From Acidobacteriota bacterium (GTDB taxonomy: Bacteria; Acidobacteriota; Polarisedimenticolia; Gp22-AA2), in assembly GCA_016202915.1 (NCBI GenBank), contig JACQNT010000164.1, forward strand, positions 1-11,573: a DNA stretch of 11,573 bases, given 5' to 3'. Shown piece by piece: positions 1-9,120 of this stretch. A program made the translations under genes and the position numbers. How positions within the stretch are numbered: the stretch's first letter is position 1; each line of letters starts with the position of its first letter. A model generated the notes under the pieces. The model was not told the origin of the DNA, did no database searches, and was given only the letters and a program-made list of their open reading frames with translations.

Positions 1-66
1 ACGCCGCGTCGCGCGTCGCGGAGGGGCCTGCGCCCCAAACCGGGGACATCTCAGTTCGTCCGCCCC

Positions 67-95
67 TTGCCAGAGCCGCGCCCCTTCGATAGACT
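67..95 (+). promoter_or_regulatory. Possible sigma70-type promoter for the DUF4390-ntrY-ntrX operon
   Basis: The -35-like hexamer TTGCCA (67-72, 5 of 6 consensus) is followed by a 17-base spacer and TAGACT (90-95, 4 of 6). It lies 75 bases upstream of the ATG at 171, and no other good promoter is visible before that start. The first 66 bases of the window hold no gene that I can support, only a short GGGGC/GCCCC stem at 23-36 without a T-run. The call rests on hexamer matching alone in GC-rich DNA. Confidence 0.38.
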
Positions 96-170
96 GCCTG
101 CTTGCCGGGCGCCACGGACGGCAGGCGGCCAGGGGACGGGGCCGCGGGCCGATTCCTCCCGGAGCGCGAG

Positions 171-737
171 ATGAAAGCCAGCGTCGTCGGTGTCGTCCTG
201 CTCTGTTGCGGCGCCGCCGCCAGCGCCGCGGAGACCGAGCCGGCCCTGACCGACCTGAACGTGGCGCGCGACGGCGACGCCCTGGTGGCCTCCTGCCGGC
301 TCGCAGGGGGGATCTCCCCGGACGTGAGCGAGGAGATCGCCTCCGGCCTCGAGACCACCGTCGAGTACCGTCTTCACGTGTACCGGCGCCGCGCCGGTCT
401 CCCCGACGAGATCCTGGCGAAACGCCGCGTCGAGTGCTCGGTGCGCTACGACACCCTGACGCGGCAGTACGCCCTGACCCGCCGCCTCGACGGCGAGCTC
501 GTCGAGACGCAGGTCACCGGCGACGCCGCCGCCATGCGCGACTTCCTGACCACCCTGCGCGACGTGCCGGTGCTCGAGACGGGGGCCCTCGCCCCCGGGC
601 GGGAACACTACCTCAAGGCGAAATCGAACCTCGGCCTGATGTGGCGCTTCTACCTGATCCCCTGGCCGCGCAACACCGGCTGGGCCCGCGTCCCGATCGC
701 CTTCCCCCAGGAGAAAGCCGTTGCCACCGAGCCCTGA
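171..737 (+). CDS. DUF4390 domain-containing exported protein
   Basis: The product is 188 residues. The ATG at 171 is chosen over upstream in-frame starts because GGAG (161-164) lies in front of it and the protein then begins with a clean signal peptide: a short basic start (MKAS), a hydrophobic core (VVGVVLLCCGAAA) and likely cleavage around residues 19-21. The two cysteines in the core do not fit a lipobox, so a type I signal is more likely. The mature part looks like one compact beta-rich domain, with a charged repeat-like middle (VEYRLHVYRR near 65-74, RRLDGELVET near 104-113) and an aromatic end (MWRFYLIPWPR) typical of DUF4390. The molecular role of DUF4390 is unknown. From memory it is commonly found directly before NtrY-type kinases, as here, where its last 17 bases overlap the kinase gene. 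A periplasmic accessory to that kinase is a reasonable inference but untested. Confidence 0.82.
   Translation: MKASVVGVVLLCCGAAASAAETEPALTDLNVARDGDALVASCRLAGGISPDVSEEIASGLETTVEYRLHVYRRRAGLPDEILAKRRVECSVRYDTLTRQYALTRRLDGELVETQVTGDAAAMRDFLTTLRDVPVLETGALAPGREHYLKAKSNLGLMWRFYLIPWPRNTGWARVPIAFPQEKAVATEP
708..713 (+). promoter_or_regulatory. Ribosome binding site that supports the TTG start of ntrY
   Basis: CAGGAG sits inside the end of the DUF4390 gene with a 7-base spacer to the TTG at 721. The alternative in-frame starts, GTG at 742 and ATG at 787, lack a comparable purine-rich motif at the right distance, so the rare TTG is the best supported start. It implies translational coupling with the upstream gene. 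Confidence 0.6.
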
Positions 738-2979
738 GCCCGTGGACCGCCCGCCCGCTCCCCCCCGCCTGCGGGTCGATCGGATCATGCAGTTCGGCAT
801 CCTGGCGCTGATCCTGGTCCTCCTCGGCGGCTACCTGCTGCTGCGCGGCGCGGGCGATTTCTCCTGGCCCTACATCACCAACTCCCTCCTCCTCTCGGTG
901 CTGTTCCTGACCAACGCCATCCTGGTGCTCACGCTCGTCACCCTCCTGATGCGCAACCTGATCAAGGCGCTGATCGAGCGGCGGCGGGGGATCCTGGGAT
1001 CGCGGTTCCGCACCAAGCTGGTGTTCTCCCTCCTGCTCCTGTGGCTCGTCCCCTCCGGGATCATCTTCTGGGCGGCGCTGCACCTCATCCAGCGGAGCGT
1101 CGACCGCTGGTTCAACGAGCCGATGGACCGGTTCACGGAAACCTCGCAGGCGATCGTGGACACCTATTACGGGGAAGCCAGGACCCGGGCGGCGGCGTTC
1201 GCCCGCGAGGTGGCGCGGCGCGTGCGGGACGGGGGACTCCTGGCGCCCGCGGCAGAGACCGGCATCCACAGGGCGCTGGGGAGCCTGCTGCGGGAGTACC
1301 GCCTCGATCTCGTCGCCATCGAGGCGGGGCGCGCCCCGCCCTGGCTGGTCCTCGATCCGCACGTCCCGGCCACCGGGGAGCTGCAGGACATCCCCGTCAA
1401 CCTGAAAGAAGCGGCCCTGCGGGGCGAGCCGTTCACCTGGGTCTCCGAGTTCCGCGGCGGCCATCTGATCCGGAGCGGGCACCCGGTCCAGGAGGACCCG
1501 GGCGGGCCCGCCTCCGCCCTGGTGACGGTGGGCATCTACATCCCGCGCGACCTGGCCCGGATGGCGGCGGCGGCCACACGGAGCAACGAAGATTACAGAC
1601 AAATCCGGGCGCAGAAGGGGCTGATCAAGAGGGTGTACGTGCTGGTCTTCGCGCTGATCACCCTCGTGGTCCTGTTTTCGGTCACCTGGATCGGTCTTTA
1701 CCTGGCGCGGCGCATCACCGAACCGATCCAGTCGCTGGCGCAGGGCACCCGCGAGATCTCCTCCGGCAACCTCGATTACCGGGTGGAGGTCGAGGCCGGT
1801 GACGAGCTGGGCATCCTCGTCGATTCGTTCAACCGGATGACCGCCGAGCTGAAGGCTGGGAAGGAGATGATCGAGCGGCGCAACCTGGAGCTGTCGGCCA
1901 GCAACCGGGAGCTGATGGAGCGGCGGCGCTACATCGAGACGCTGCTGCAGGGGATCACGACCGGGGTCGTCTCGCTCGATCCCGAGGGGCGGGTCACGAC
2001 CGTGAACCGCGCCGCGCGGCGCCTGCTGGCGCTGGAGCCGGATCGGGCGGTGGTGGGCCTGTCGCTCCGCGACCTCCTGCCGGAGGCCTGGCGGCCGGCC
2101 ATCGAGGCCCTCCTCGCGGAGGTGGCCGGCGGCGGCGACCGCACGGCGGCGCGCGAGATCGAGCTGCCGGCCGGAGGCCGGACCTACACGCTGGCGGCCA
2201 GCGCCACCTCCCTGCGCGACGACGCGGGCGGGCCCCTGGGGGCGATCCTGGTGCTCGAGGACCTGACCGACCTGATGCGGGCCCAGAAGATCGCCGCCTG
2301 GAGGGAGGTGGCGCGCCGCCTGGCGCACGAAATCAAGAACCCGCTCACCCCGATCCAGCTCTCCGCGGAGCGCATCCGCAAGAAGTACGCCGAGAGGAGC
2401 GGGGATCTCGATGCGATCGTCGAGGAGGGGACGGCGGCGATCGTCTGGGAGGTGGCGGCGCTCAAGAACCTGGTGGACGAGTTCACACGCTTCGCGCGGC
2501 TGCCGGCCCCCGCTCCGGTCCCCACGAACCTGCAGGAGGTCATCGCCTCGGCGCTGGCGCTTTACAACGGCATGCACCAGGCGGTGGCGATCCGCCCGCG
2601 CTGCGAGCCCGGCCTGCCGCGGGTCCTGCTCGACCCGGAGCAGATGAAACGGGTGCTGGTGAACCTGCTCGACAACGCCGTGGAGGCGATGGGCGGCCGC
2701 GGGGAGGTGACGATCGAGGCGCGGCGGGACGCCGCGGCGGGGACCGTCCTCCTGGAGGTGGCGGACGACGGCCCGGGGATCCGGGCGGAGGACCGCGACC
2801 GGCTGTTCCTGCCGTACTTCTCGACCAAGAAGAAGGGGACCGGGCTGGGGCTCGCCATCGTGCACCGCATCATCTCCGACCACCGGGGGCGGATCCGCGT
2901 GGAGGACAACCTGCCGCGCGGCGCGCGTTTCGTCATCGAGCTCCCGGCCGGGGACGCGGCGGGCGCGCGGTTGATCTAG
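721..2979 (+). CDS. ntrY: NtrY-type membrane sensor histidine kinase
   Basis: This 752-residue protein autophosphorylates on a histidine and should pass the phosphate to the response regulator encoded next. Three hydrophobic segments near the N terminus (about 23-42, 57-80 and 99-123), an extracytoplasmic region (about 124-303) and a fourth membrane span (304-327) place it in the inner membrane. A HAMP linker (about 328-380), a coiled stretch, a PAS domain (about 400-515) and a kinase core follow. The phospho-acceptor is His536 in RLAHEIKNPLTP. The ATPase shows the N box (NLLDNAVEAM, Asn652), the G1 box DDGPG (683-686) and the G2 box GTGLGL (706-711). This is the standard NtrY architecture. 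TTG at 721 is taken as the start because of the well-placed CAGGAG; ATG at 787 would trim 22 residues without touching a membrane span. The signal cannot be read from the sequence, and a true nitrogen role should not be assumed outside Proteobacteria. Confidence 0.92.
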   Translation: MPPSPEPVDRPPAPPRLRVDRIMQFGILALILVLLGGYLLLRGAGDFSWPYITNSLLLSVLFLTNAILVLTLVTLLMRNLIKALIERRRGILGSRFRTKLVFSLLLLWLVPSGIIFWAALHLIQRSVDRWFNEPMDRFTETSQAIVDTYYGEARTRAAAFAREVARRVRDGGLLAPAAETGIHRALGSLLREYRLDLVAIEAGRAPPWLVLDPHVPATGELQDIPVNLKEAALRGEPFTWVSEFRGGHLIRSGHPVQEDPGGPASALVTVGIYIPRDLARMAAAATRSNEDYRQIRAQKGLIKRVYVLVFALITLVVLFSVTWIGLYLARRITEPIQSLAQGTREISSGNLDYRVEVEAGDELGILVDSFNRMTAELKAGKEMIERRNLELSASNRELMERRRYIETLLQGITTGVVSLDPEGRVTTVNRAARRLLALEPDRAVVGLSLRDLLPEAWRPAIEALLAEVAGGGDRTAAREIELPAGGRTYTLAASATSLRDDAGGPLGAILVLEDLTDLMRAQKIAAWREVARRLAHEIKNPLTPIQLSAERIRKKYAERSGDLDAIVEEGTAAIVWEVAALKNLVDEFTRFARLPAPAPVPTNLQEVIASALALYNGMHQAVAIRPRCEPGLPRVLLDPEQMKRVLVNLLDNAVEAMGGRGEVTIEARRDAAAGTVLLEVADDGPGIRAEDRDRLFLPYFSTKKKGTGLGLAIVHRIISDHRGRIRVEDNLPRGARFVIELPAGDAAGARLI

Positions 2980-2981
2980 AA

Positions 2982-2998
2982 GCCGGCGTGCAGCCGGC
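2982..2998. repeat. Short GCCGGC hairpin between ntrY and ntrX
   Basis: Two copies of the self-complementary GCCGGC (2982-2987 and 2993-2998) are separated by GTGCA, so the transcript can form a 6-bp stem with a 5-base loop. It sits just after the ntrY stop codon and is not followed by a T-run, so it is not an intrinsic terminator. It could be a small dispersed intergenic palindrome or an mRNA processing or stability element. Its genomic copy number would tell. Confidence 0.3.
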
Positions 2999-3041
2999 GC
3001 CAAGGGCGCGCGGCTGATGCCGGCCGGGAGCCGGGAGAACG

Positions 3042-4406
3042 ATGGCCAAGGAACGCGTTCTCGTCGTGGACGACGAGGATGGGGTGAGGAACTCCCTCTG
3101 CAGCATCCTCAGGGACGAGGACTACGCCGTCGATCTGGCGGAGTCGGGCGAGCGCTGCCTGGAGATGGTCCGGCGCAAGCCGTACCACGCCGTCCTCTTG
3201 GACGTGTGGCTTCCCGGGCGCGACGGCCTCTCCGTCCTGGAATCGATCATCGCCCTGCCCTCGCCGCCGCGCGTCATCATGATCTCGGGACACGCCGATA
3301 TCCCCGTGGCCCATCGAGCCGGCCGCCTGGGGGCCTTCGATTTCATCGAGAAGCCGCTGTCGCTGGAGAAGGTCGCCCTGACGCTCCGCAACGCGGTGGC
3401 CGACAAGAAGAAGGACGAGAGGATCCGCCACCTCCGGGAGCAGCTCGGCGAGAGGATGGACCTCATCGGGGACAGCAGGGCGATCCAGCACCTGAAGGAG
3501 CAGATCGAGAGCGTGGCCCCCACCAACGGCCGCGTCCTGATCTTCGGAGAGAACGGCACGGGGAAGGAGCTGGTGGCCCGCACCATCCACGCCCTGTCGG
3601 CGCGCCGGGAGGAGCCCTTCGTGGAGATGAACTGCGCGGCGATTCCGGAGGAGCTGATCGAGAGCGAGCTGTTCGGGCACGTCAAGGGATCATTCACGGG
3701 CGCCACCGAGACGAAGCCGGGACGCTTCGTCATGGCCGACGGCGGCACGCTCTTCCTCGACGAGATCGGCGACATGTCCCTGAAGACCCAGGCCAGGGTT
3801 CTCCGGGTCCTGCAGGAGCAGGCCTTCGAGCCGGTGGGCGGATCGACGATCCGGGTGGACGTGCGGGTCATCGCCGCGACGAACAAGGACCTCAAGGGGG
3901 AGATTGCCGCCGGGCGCTTCCGCGAGGACCTCTACTTCCGCCTGAACGTCGTGCCTCTGCGGGTGCCGCCGTTGCGGGAGCGTGCGGAGGACGTCCCCCT
4001 CCTGGCGCGGCACTTCGTGGACCACTTCTCCAGGGAGCACGGCCGGATCAGGAGGCTGGCCCCGGAAGCCCTGCCGATCCTGACGGGATATCCCTGGCCC
4101 GGTAACGTCCGCGAGCTCAAGAACCTCATGGAGCGGCTGGTGATCCTGGTCCCGGGTGACGCAATCGGCCGGGGGGACGTGGCGCAGGTCCTGGGCGCGG
4201 ACGGCGAGCCCTCCGGCGACCTGTGGCGCGGCTTCGCGTCCCTGCGGGAGGGACGCGAGAACTTCGAGCGCCGGTTCATCCTGCTCAGGCTTCAGGAAGC
4301 AGGGGGCAACGTGGTGCGGGCGGCCGAGCTCCTCGGGCTGGAGCGCAGCAACCTGTATCGCAAGATGCGCACCTACGGCATCCGGGGAAGGGAGACCGGA
4401 GGGTGA
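3042..4406 (+). CDS. ntrX: NtrX-type sigma54-dependent response regulator
   Basis: This 454-residue protein has three domains. The receiver (1 to about 120) has the acidic pair Asp10/Asp11, phosphorylation site Asp54, Ser82 and Lys104. The AAA+ domain (about 145-375) has Walker A GENGTGKE (169-176) and Walker B with Asp240-Glu241 in LFLDEIGD. A Fis-type helix-turn-helix ends the protein (about 422-446). It should bind enhancer sites and, when phosphorylated by the kinase encoded upstream, use ATP hydrolysis to open sigma54-RNA polymerase promoters. The sigma54 contact loop reads GSFTGA (216-221) instead of the common GAFTGA, keeping the Phe-Thr core. The ATG at 3042 has GGGAG at 3033-3037, with only a 4-base spacer, and a second GGGAG at 3026-3030. 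The gene follows ntrY by 62 bases in the same direction, so a shared operon is likely. NtrX is preferred over NtrC because of the NtrY partner. The genes it controls are unknown. Confidence 0.9.
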   Translation: MAKERVLVVDDEDGVRNSLCSILRDEDYAVDLAESGERCLEMVRRKPYHAVLLDVWLPGRDGLSVLESIIALPSPPRVIMISGHADIPVAHRAGRLGAFDFIEKPLSLEKVALTLRNAVADKKKDERIRHLREQLGERMDLIGDSRAIQHLKEQIESVAPTNGRVLIFGENGTGKELVARTIHALSARREEPFVEMNCAAIPEELIESELFGHVKGSFTGATETKPGRFVMADGGTLFLDEIGDMSLKTQARVLRVLQEQAFEPVGGSTIRVDVRVIAATNKDLKGEIAAGRFREDLYFRLNVVPLRVPPLRERAEDVPLLARHFVDHFSREHGRIRRLAPEALPILTGYPWPGNVRELKNLMERLVILVPGDAIGRGDVAQVLGADGEPSGDLWRGFASLREGRENFERRFILLRLQEAGGNVVRAAELLGLERSNLYRKMRTYGIRGRETGG

Positions 4407-4431
4407 GCGGCCGGCCACGGCCCGAAATGTC

Positions 4432-4460
4432 TTGACAACCCCTTTCTCCTCTGCTACTAA
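4432..4460 (+). promoter_or_regulatory. Strong sigma70-type promoter of the rrf2 gene, likely autoregulated
   Basis: A perfect -35 hexamer TTGACA (4432-4437), an exact 17-base spacer and TACTAA (4455-4460, 5 of 6 to TATAAT) form the best promoter in the window. It is 25 bases after the ntrX stop and 31 bases before the rrf2 ATG, so rrf2 starts its own transcription unit. The local drop in G+C is striking. Rrf2-family regulators commonly repress their own promoters by binding across the -35/-10 region; whether this one does is an inference. Confidence 0.78.
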
Positions 4461-4491
4461 GAGTCCGTTCGTCCGGTCGCGGGGCGGGGCC

Positions 4492-4899
4492 ATGCAGCTG
4501 ACGAAGGGCGTGGAGTACGGCATCGAGGGGATCCTGTACCTCGCCCGTCATCACGGCGGGGAGCCGGCGCTCATCCGCGAGATCTCGCGGGCCACGGCGA
4601 TCCCCGAGACGTTCCTGTCGAAGATCTTCCAGCGTCTCGCGACCCGCGGCCTCATCCGCTCCCGGCGCGGCTTCCGCGGCGGGTTCCTGCTGGCGCGGCC
4701 GGCCGGGCGCATCACGCTCCGCGAGATCGTCGAGGCGCTGCAGGGGCCGATCGAGTTCCACCGCTGTCTGGACCACCTCAGGGAGCGCGGTCGGCAGCAT
4801 CGCTGCCACGTGCGGCGGGTCTTCGGGAAGGTGCAGAGGAAGGTCGCGTCAATCCTCGAAAAGACCACGCTCGAGGACATGCTGCAGGCGGTTTCCTGA
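4492..4899 (+). CDS. Rrf2-family transcriptional regulator with a two-cysteine sensor loop
   Basis: The product is 135 residues, a normal length for Rrf2 proteins (IscR, NsrR, CymR, RsrR types). The N-terminal winged helix-turn-helix is clear: LTKGVEYGIEGILYLA (3-18), the recognition region AIPETFLSKIFQRL (36-49) and a basic RSRRGFRGGF wing (56-65). Classical Fe-S members carry three cysteines in the loop after the DNA-binding domain. Here only Cys92 and Cys105 are present, with His90, His103 and His106 close by and Glu8 at the N terminus. Streptomyces RsrR holds a [2Fe-2S] cluster with two Cys plus Glu8 and His12, so a related site is possible, although residue 12 here is Glu. The ATG at 4492 is the only ATG between the promoter and the conserved domain; its ribosome binding site is weak. 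The radical SAM gene downstream points to a role in controlling an oxygen-sensitive enzyme. The ligand, the cluster and the target are inferred. Confidence 0.9.
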   Translation: MQLTKGVEYGIEGILYLARHHGGEPALIREISRATAIPETFLSKIFQRLATRGLIRSRRGFRGGFLLARPAGRITLREIVEALQGPIEFHRCLDHLRERGRQHRCHVRRVFGKVQRKVASILEKTTLEDMLQAVS

Positions 4900-4916
4900 G
4901 AAGCGAGGGCCTAACT

Positions 4917-5211
4917 TTGCCGTCTTTCGGACGAATCGGGTCTGCTTTGTCCGGTCATTCCGCGGGCGCCGCGGGGCGGCCGCTATTCCGCCTGAGGCAC
5001 AACCGGACCTGGGCCATCGGCGAGAGGCGCGGCGCGTGGGCCTCCGCCCTCGAGGTTCTCGGGACGCTGGCCCCCCGGCGCGTCGCCCGTGGGGGGGCGC
5101 TGTGCGCGCCGCGCCCGGCTGCGCGCCCGCATCCGCAGGGCGAAGAGGCTCCTGGACCGTTGCGATGTCCTGAGGTTCCAGGAGAAGACGCGGTCCTGCC
5201 AGCCGGACTGA
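4917..5211 (+). pseudogene. Possible small ORF broken by a frame change in the rrf2-radical SAM gap
   Basis: The 393-base gap at 4900-5292 has no intact gene that I recognise. One forward frame (open from about 4917) has G or C at nearly every third position from about 4962 to 5088. The next frame continues that pattern from about 5110 to a TGA at 5209-5211 and reads like a natural basic helix (RARIRRAKRLLDRCDVLRFQ). A run of seven Gs (5091-5097) lies at the switch, and removing one G would join the two into a protein of about 85-98 residues. Alternatively a 40-residue ORF could start at GTG 5089. No ribosome binding site or known family is visible. It may be a decayed gene, a sequencing error at a homopolymer, or chance in GC-rich DNA. 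Nearer the radical SAM gene, CCCCGAA occurs twice 12 bases apart (5241-5247, 5253-5259) and AGATATCT at 5270-5277 is a palindrome, both of unknown meaning. Confidence 0.28.
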
Positions 5212-5278
5212 AACGGGCTCCGCCGTCGTGGTGAGGAGGACCCCGAACTGAACCCCGAATCCAACGCTCAGATATCTC

Positions 5279-5285
5279 AAGGAGG
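5279..5285 (+). promoter_or_regulatory. Strong ribosome binding site of the radical SAM gene
   Basis: AAGGAGG is a full anti-Shine-Dalgarno match, 7 bases before the ATG at 5293. It fixes that ATG as the start and excludes the in-frame GTG at 5287, which is only one base away. It is the strongest such site in the window and predicts high translation when the gene is transcribed. Confidence 0.82.
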
Positions 5286-5292
5286 AGTGGAC

Positions 5293-7278
<1,986 letters not shown>

Positions 7279-7357
7279 AGGGACCCCAGGCGCTGAAGGG
7301 CGCCCGGAAAGGGGGGCCGAAGAAGGTCGCGGGGATCGGCGACGTGGTGGCGCGCGC

Positions 7358-8218
7358 TCAGCCGCGCGGGGACCGTGCCCGGGCGTAGGAGCCCAGGACG
7401 CGGACGAAATCGCACGCCTCCTCCAGGTTGCCAAGCGCACGCCGGCACCTCTCCTCCGCGGCCGACCCTTCGAAATCGACGTGGAAGACGTACTCCCACG
7501 GCCGGCCCGCCAGCGGTCGCGACTCGACTTTCAAGAGATTGATGTCCCGCAGGGCGAAGACCCCCAGGCAGCGGAACAGCGCTCCCGGCACGTGCGGCGT
7601 CGCGAACAGGACGGAGGTCTTGTCGGGGCGGCCGATCGGGCGCCCGTCGCGGGCCAGGAGGAAGAAGCGCGTGAAGTTGGCGCGGTGGTCCTCCAGGCCG
7701 GTCTTCAAGACATGCGCGTGGTGCAGGCGCGCCGCGATCTCCGGGGCGATCGCCGCCGCGTCGCGCGCTCCCTCCTCGCGCAGCAGGCGCACGCTCCCCG
7801 CCGTGTCGTGGGTGGCCACGGGCATCAGCCGCGGGTGGCGCCGGAAGAACCCCTCGCACTGGGCGAGGGCAACCGGGTGGGAATAGACGCGCTTCAGTTG
7901 GTGCCAGCGGGCCCCCGGCAGGGCGATGAGGCTGAGGCGGACGCGCACGATCGCCTCCCCGACGACCCGCAGGGGAGAATCGAGCAGCAGGTCGTGCACG
8001 CGGTGGATCGATCCGGCGATGGTGTTCTCCACCGGGGCGAGTCCGTAGCGGCAGCGGCCCTTCTCGGCCGCCCTGAAGAGCGCGTCGAAATCGGGGCAGG
8101 GGAGGATGGCCGCCCGCGGTCCGAACAGCGACCGCGCGGCCAGCTCGGAGAAGGCGCCGCGCTCCCCCTGGATCGCGACGGTGACCTCGCCGCCGCCGCC
8201 CCGGGCGGCGCGCTTCAT
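7358..8218 (-). CDS. pheA: Prephenate dehydratase
   Basis: This 286-residue enzyme converts prephenate to phenylpyruvate, the committed step to phenylalanine, in the cytoplasm. The catalytic domain carries PVENT (62-66), SHPVALAQC (113-121), THDTAG (136-141) and the signature Thr183-Arg184-Phe185 in NFTRFFLL, whose threonine is catalytic in the family. A C-terminal ACT domain follows from about residue 200, with GAL (212-214) and ESRP (232-235), the phenylalanine-binding motifs used for feedback inhibition. There is no chorismate mutase domain, so this is the monofunctional type. The ATG (8218-8216) overlaps the stop of the formimidoyltransferase gene as ATGA, indicating translational coupling. 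The first 10 residues (MKRAARGGGG) are poorly conserved. The gene ends 79 bases from the stop of the convergent radical SAM gene, and no hairpin with a T-run separates them. Confidence 0.93.
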   Translation of the reverse strand: MKRAARGGGGEVTVAIQGERGAFSELAARSLFGPRAAILPCPDFDALFRAAEKGRCRYGLAPVENTIAGSIHRVHDLLLDSPLRVVGEAIVRVRLSLIALPGARWHQLKRVYSHPVALAQCEGFFRRHPRLMPVATHDTAGSVRLLREEGARDAAAIAPEIAARLHHAHVLKTGLEDHRANFTRFFLLARDGRPIGRPDKTSVLFATPHVPGALFRCLGVFALRDINLLKVESRPLAGRPWEYVFHVDFEGSAAEERCRRALGNLEEACDFVRVLGSYARARSPRG

Positions 8219-9120
8219 CCGCCGTTCTCCTCCTCGAGGCGGCGCTCCAGGACCCTGGAGCCGTCGAACCCCTCGAGGCGCAGATAGAACTCCGCCGCCT
8301 GGGCCAGGGCCTCCCCGGGGACCAGGCCGACGATCTCGCTGCCGGCGATCTCCACGCCGCGGCGCGCGGCCTCGGTGCGCACCGTCTCGAACACGCGGTG
8401 CAGCGGCGTGGTGCGGAAATCGGTCATGTTGATCGACACCTGGGCGCAGCCGCGTTCCTTGAGCGTCACCCCCATCGCCTTGACGCACGGCAGCCCGCCG
8501 CTGCTCTCGCGGATCGTCCGGGCGATGCTCTTCGCCAGGTCGAGATCGTCGGTCTTCAGATTGATATTGTAGGCGATCAGGAACTCGCGCGCCCCCACGG
8601 CAACGCAGCCGGCCGTCGGATGGATCCGGTCCGGCCCGAAGTCGGGCTTCCAGAGCGGGTCCTTGATCTTCTCGGGGAAGCCCTCGAACTCTCCCCTGCG
8701 GATCTCCGCCAGGTTGCTCCGGTGCGCGGCCGTCGCGGCCCGCTCGTAGAGGTAGACGGGGAGCCCGTGGCGGGAGGCGATGCACGCGCCGACGGAGCGC
8801 GCCAGCCGGACGCAGTCCTCCATCGTGGCGCCGCGGACGGGCACGAAGGGGACGACGTCCACCGCGCCCATGCGGGGATGCCCGCCGCGGTGCGCCCTGA
8901 GGTCGATGCGCTCGACGCAGGCGGCGACCAGCGCCTCGACGGCGGCGCGCACCGCCTCCGGATCGCCCGCGAGTGTCAGGACGGAGCGGTTGTGGTCGGC
9001 GTCCGAGGAGAGGTCGATGAGGCGGACCGGGCCGCTCCTCCGGACCGCGTCGGCGACGGCGGAGATGACCTCGCCCCGGCGCCCTTCGCTGATGTTGGGG
9101 ACGCTCTCGATGATGGCCAA
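8215..9120 (-). CDS. ftcD: Glutamate formimidoyltransferase (formiminotransferase, stand-alone)
   Basis: The 301-residue product matches the formiminotransferase half of FTCD. It moves a formimino (or formyl) group between N-formiminoglutamate and tetrahydrofolate, linking histidine breakdown to one-carbon metabolism. Both subdomains are present. SVPNISEGR (6-14) opens the N-terminal part, and AHRGGHPRMGAVDVVPF (76-92) carries His81, the counterpart of catalytic His82 of the mammalian enzyme. The C-terminal part contains HPTAGCVAVGAREFLIAYNINL (about 170-190) and VSINMTDF. The cyclodeaminase domain is absent, as in many bacteria. The start is TTG at 9120-9118, immediately after the TGA of the glutamate-cysteine ligase gene. 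No ATG exists before the conserved MAIIESVPNIS region, and GAGG lies 8 bases upstream. No other histidine-degradation gene is in view, so the pathway link is from family knowledge only. The symbol denotes homology to the transferase half. Confidence 0.9.
   Translation of the reverse strand: MAIIESVPNISEGRRGEVISAVADAVRRSGPVRLIDLSSDADHNRSVLTLAGDPEAVRAAVEALVAACVERIDLRAHRGGHPRMGAVDVVPFVPVRGATMEDCVRLARSVGACIASRHGLPVYLYERAATAAHRSNLAEIRRGEFEGFPEKIKDPLWKPDFGPDRIHPTAGCVAVGAREFLIAYNINLKTDDLDLAKSIARTIRESSGGLPCVKAMGVTLKERGCAQVSINMTDFRTTPLHRVFETVRTEAARRGVEIAGSEIVGLVPGEALAQAAEFYLRLEGFDGSRVLERRLEEENGG

Noticed and set aside
613..3003. Long minus-strand open frame (796 codons) opposite ntrY
   Set aside because: It is the antisense shadow of a GC-rich gene: the translation is Arg/Pro/His/Gln-rich without domains, while the plus strand encodes a complete histidine kinase.
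4409..4422. GGCCG/CGGCC hairpin after the ntrX stop as a terminator
   Set aside because: The stem is only 5 bp and is followed by CGAAATG, not a T-run.
4468..4956. TTCGTCCG (4468-4475), its reverse complement (4928-4935) and GTCCGGTC (4471-4478, 4949-4956) as shared Rrf2 operators
   Set aside because: The same TTCGTCCG octamer also occurs near both ends of the window in unrelated contexts, and the flanking bases do not align, so chance is likely.
5241..5259. Two CCCCGAA repeats 12 bases apart as a regulator binding site
   Set aside because: Only two 7-base copies, no symmetry and no promoter hexamers at a suitable distance, so too weak to call as an operator.
7279..7357. Possible bidirectional terminator between the convergent genes
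   Set aside because: A 5-bp GGCGC/GCGCC stem (7289-7304) exists, but no T-run follows on either strand and GC-rich DNA makes such stems common.
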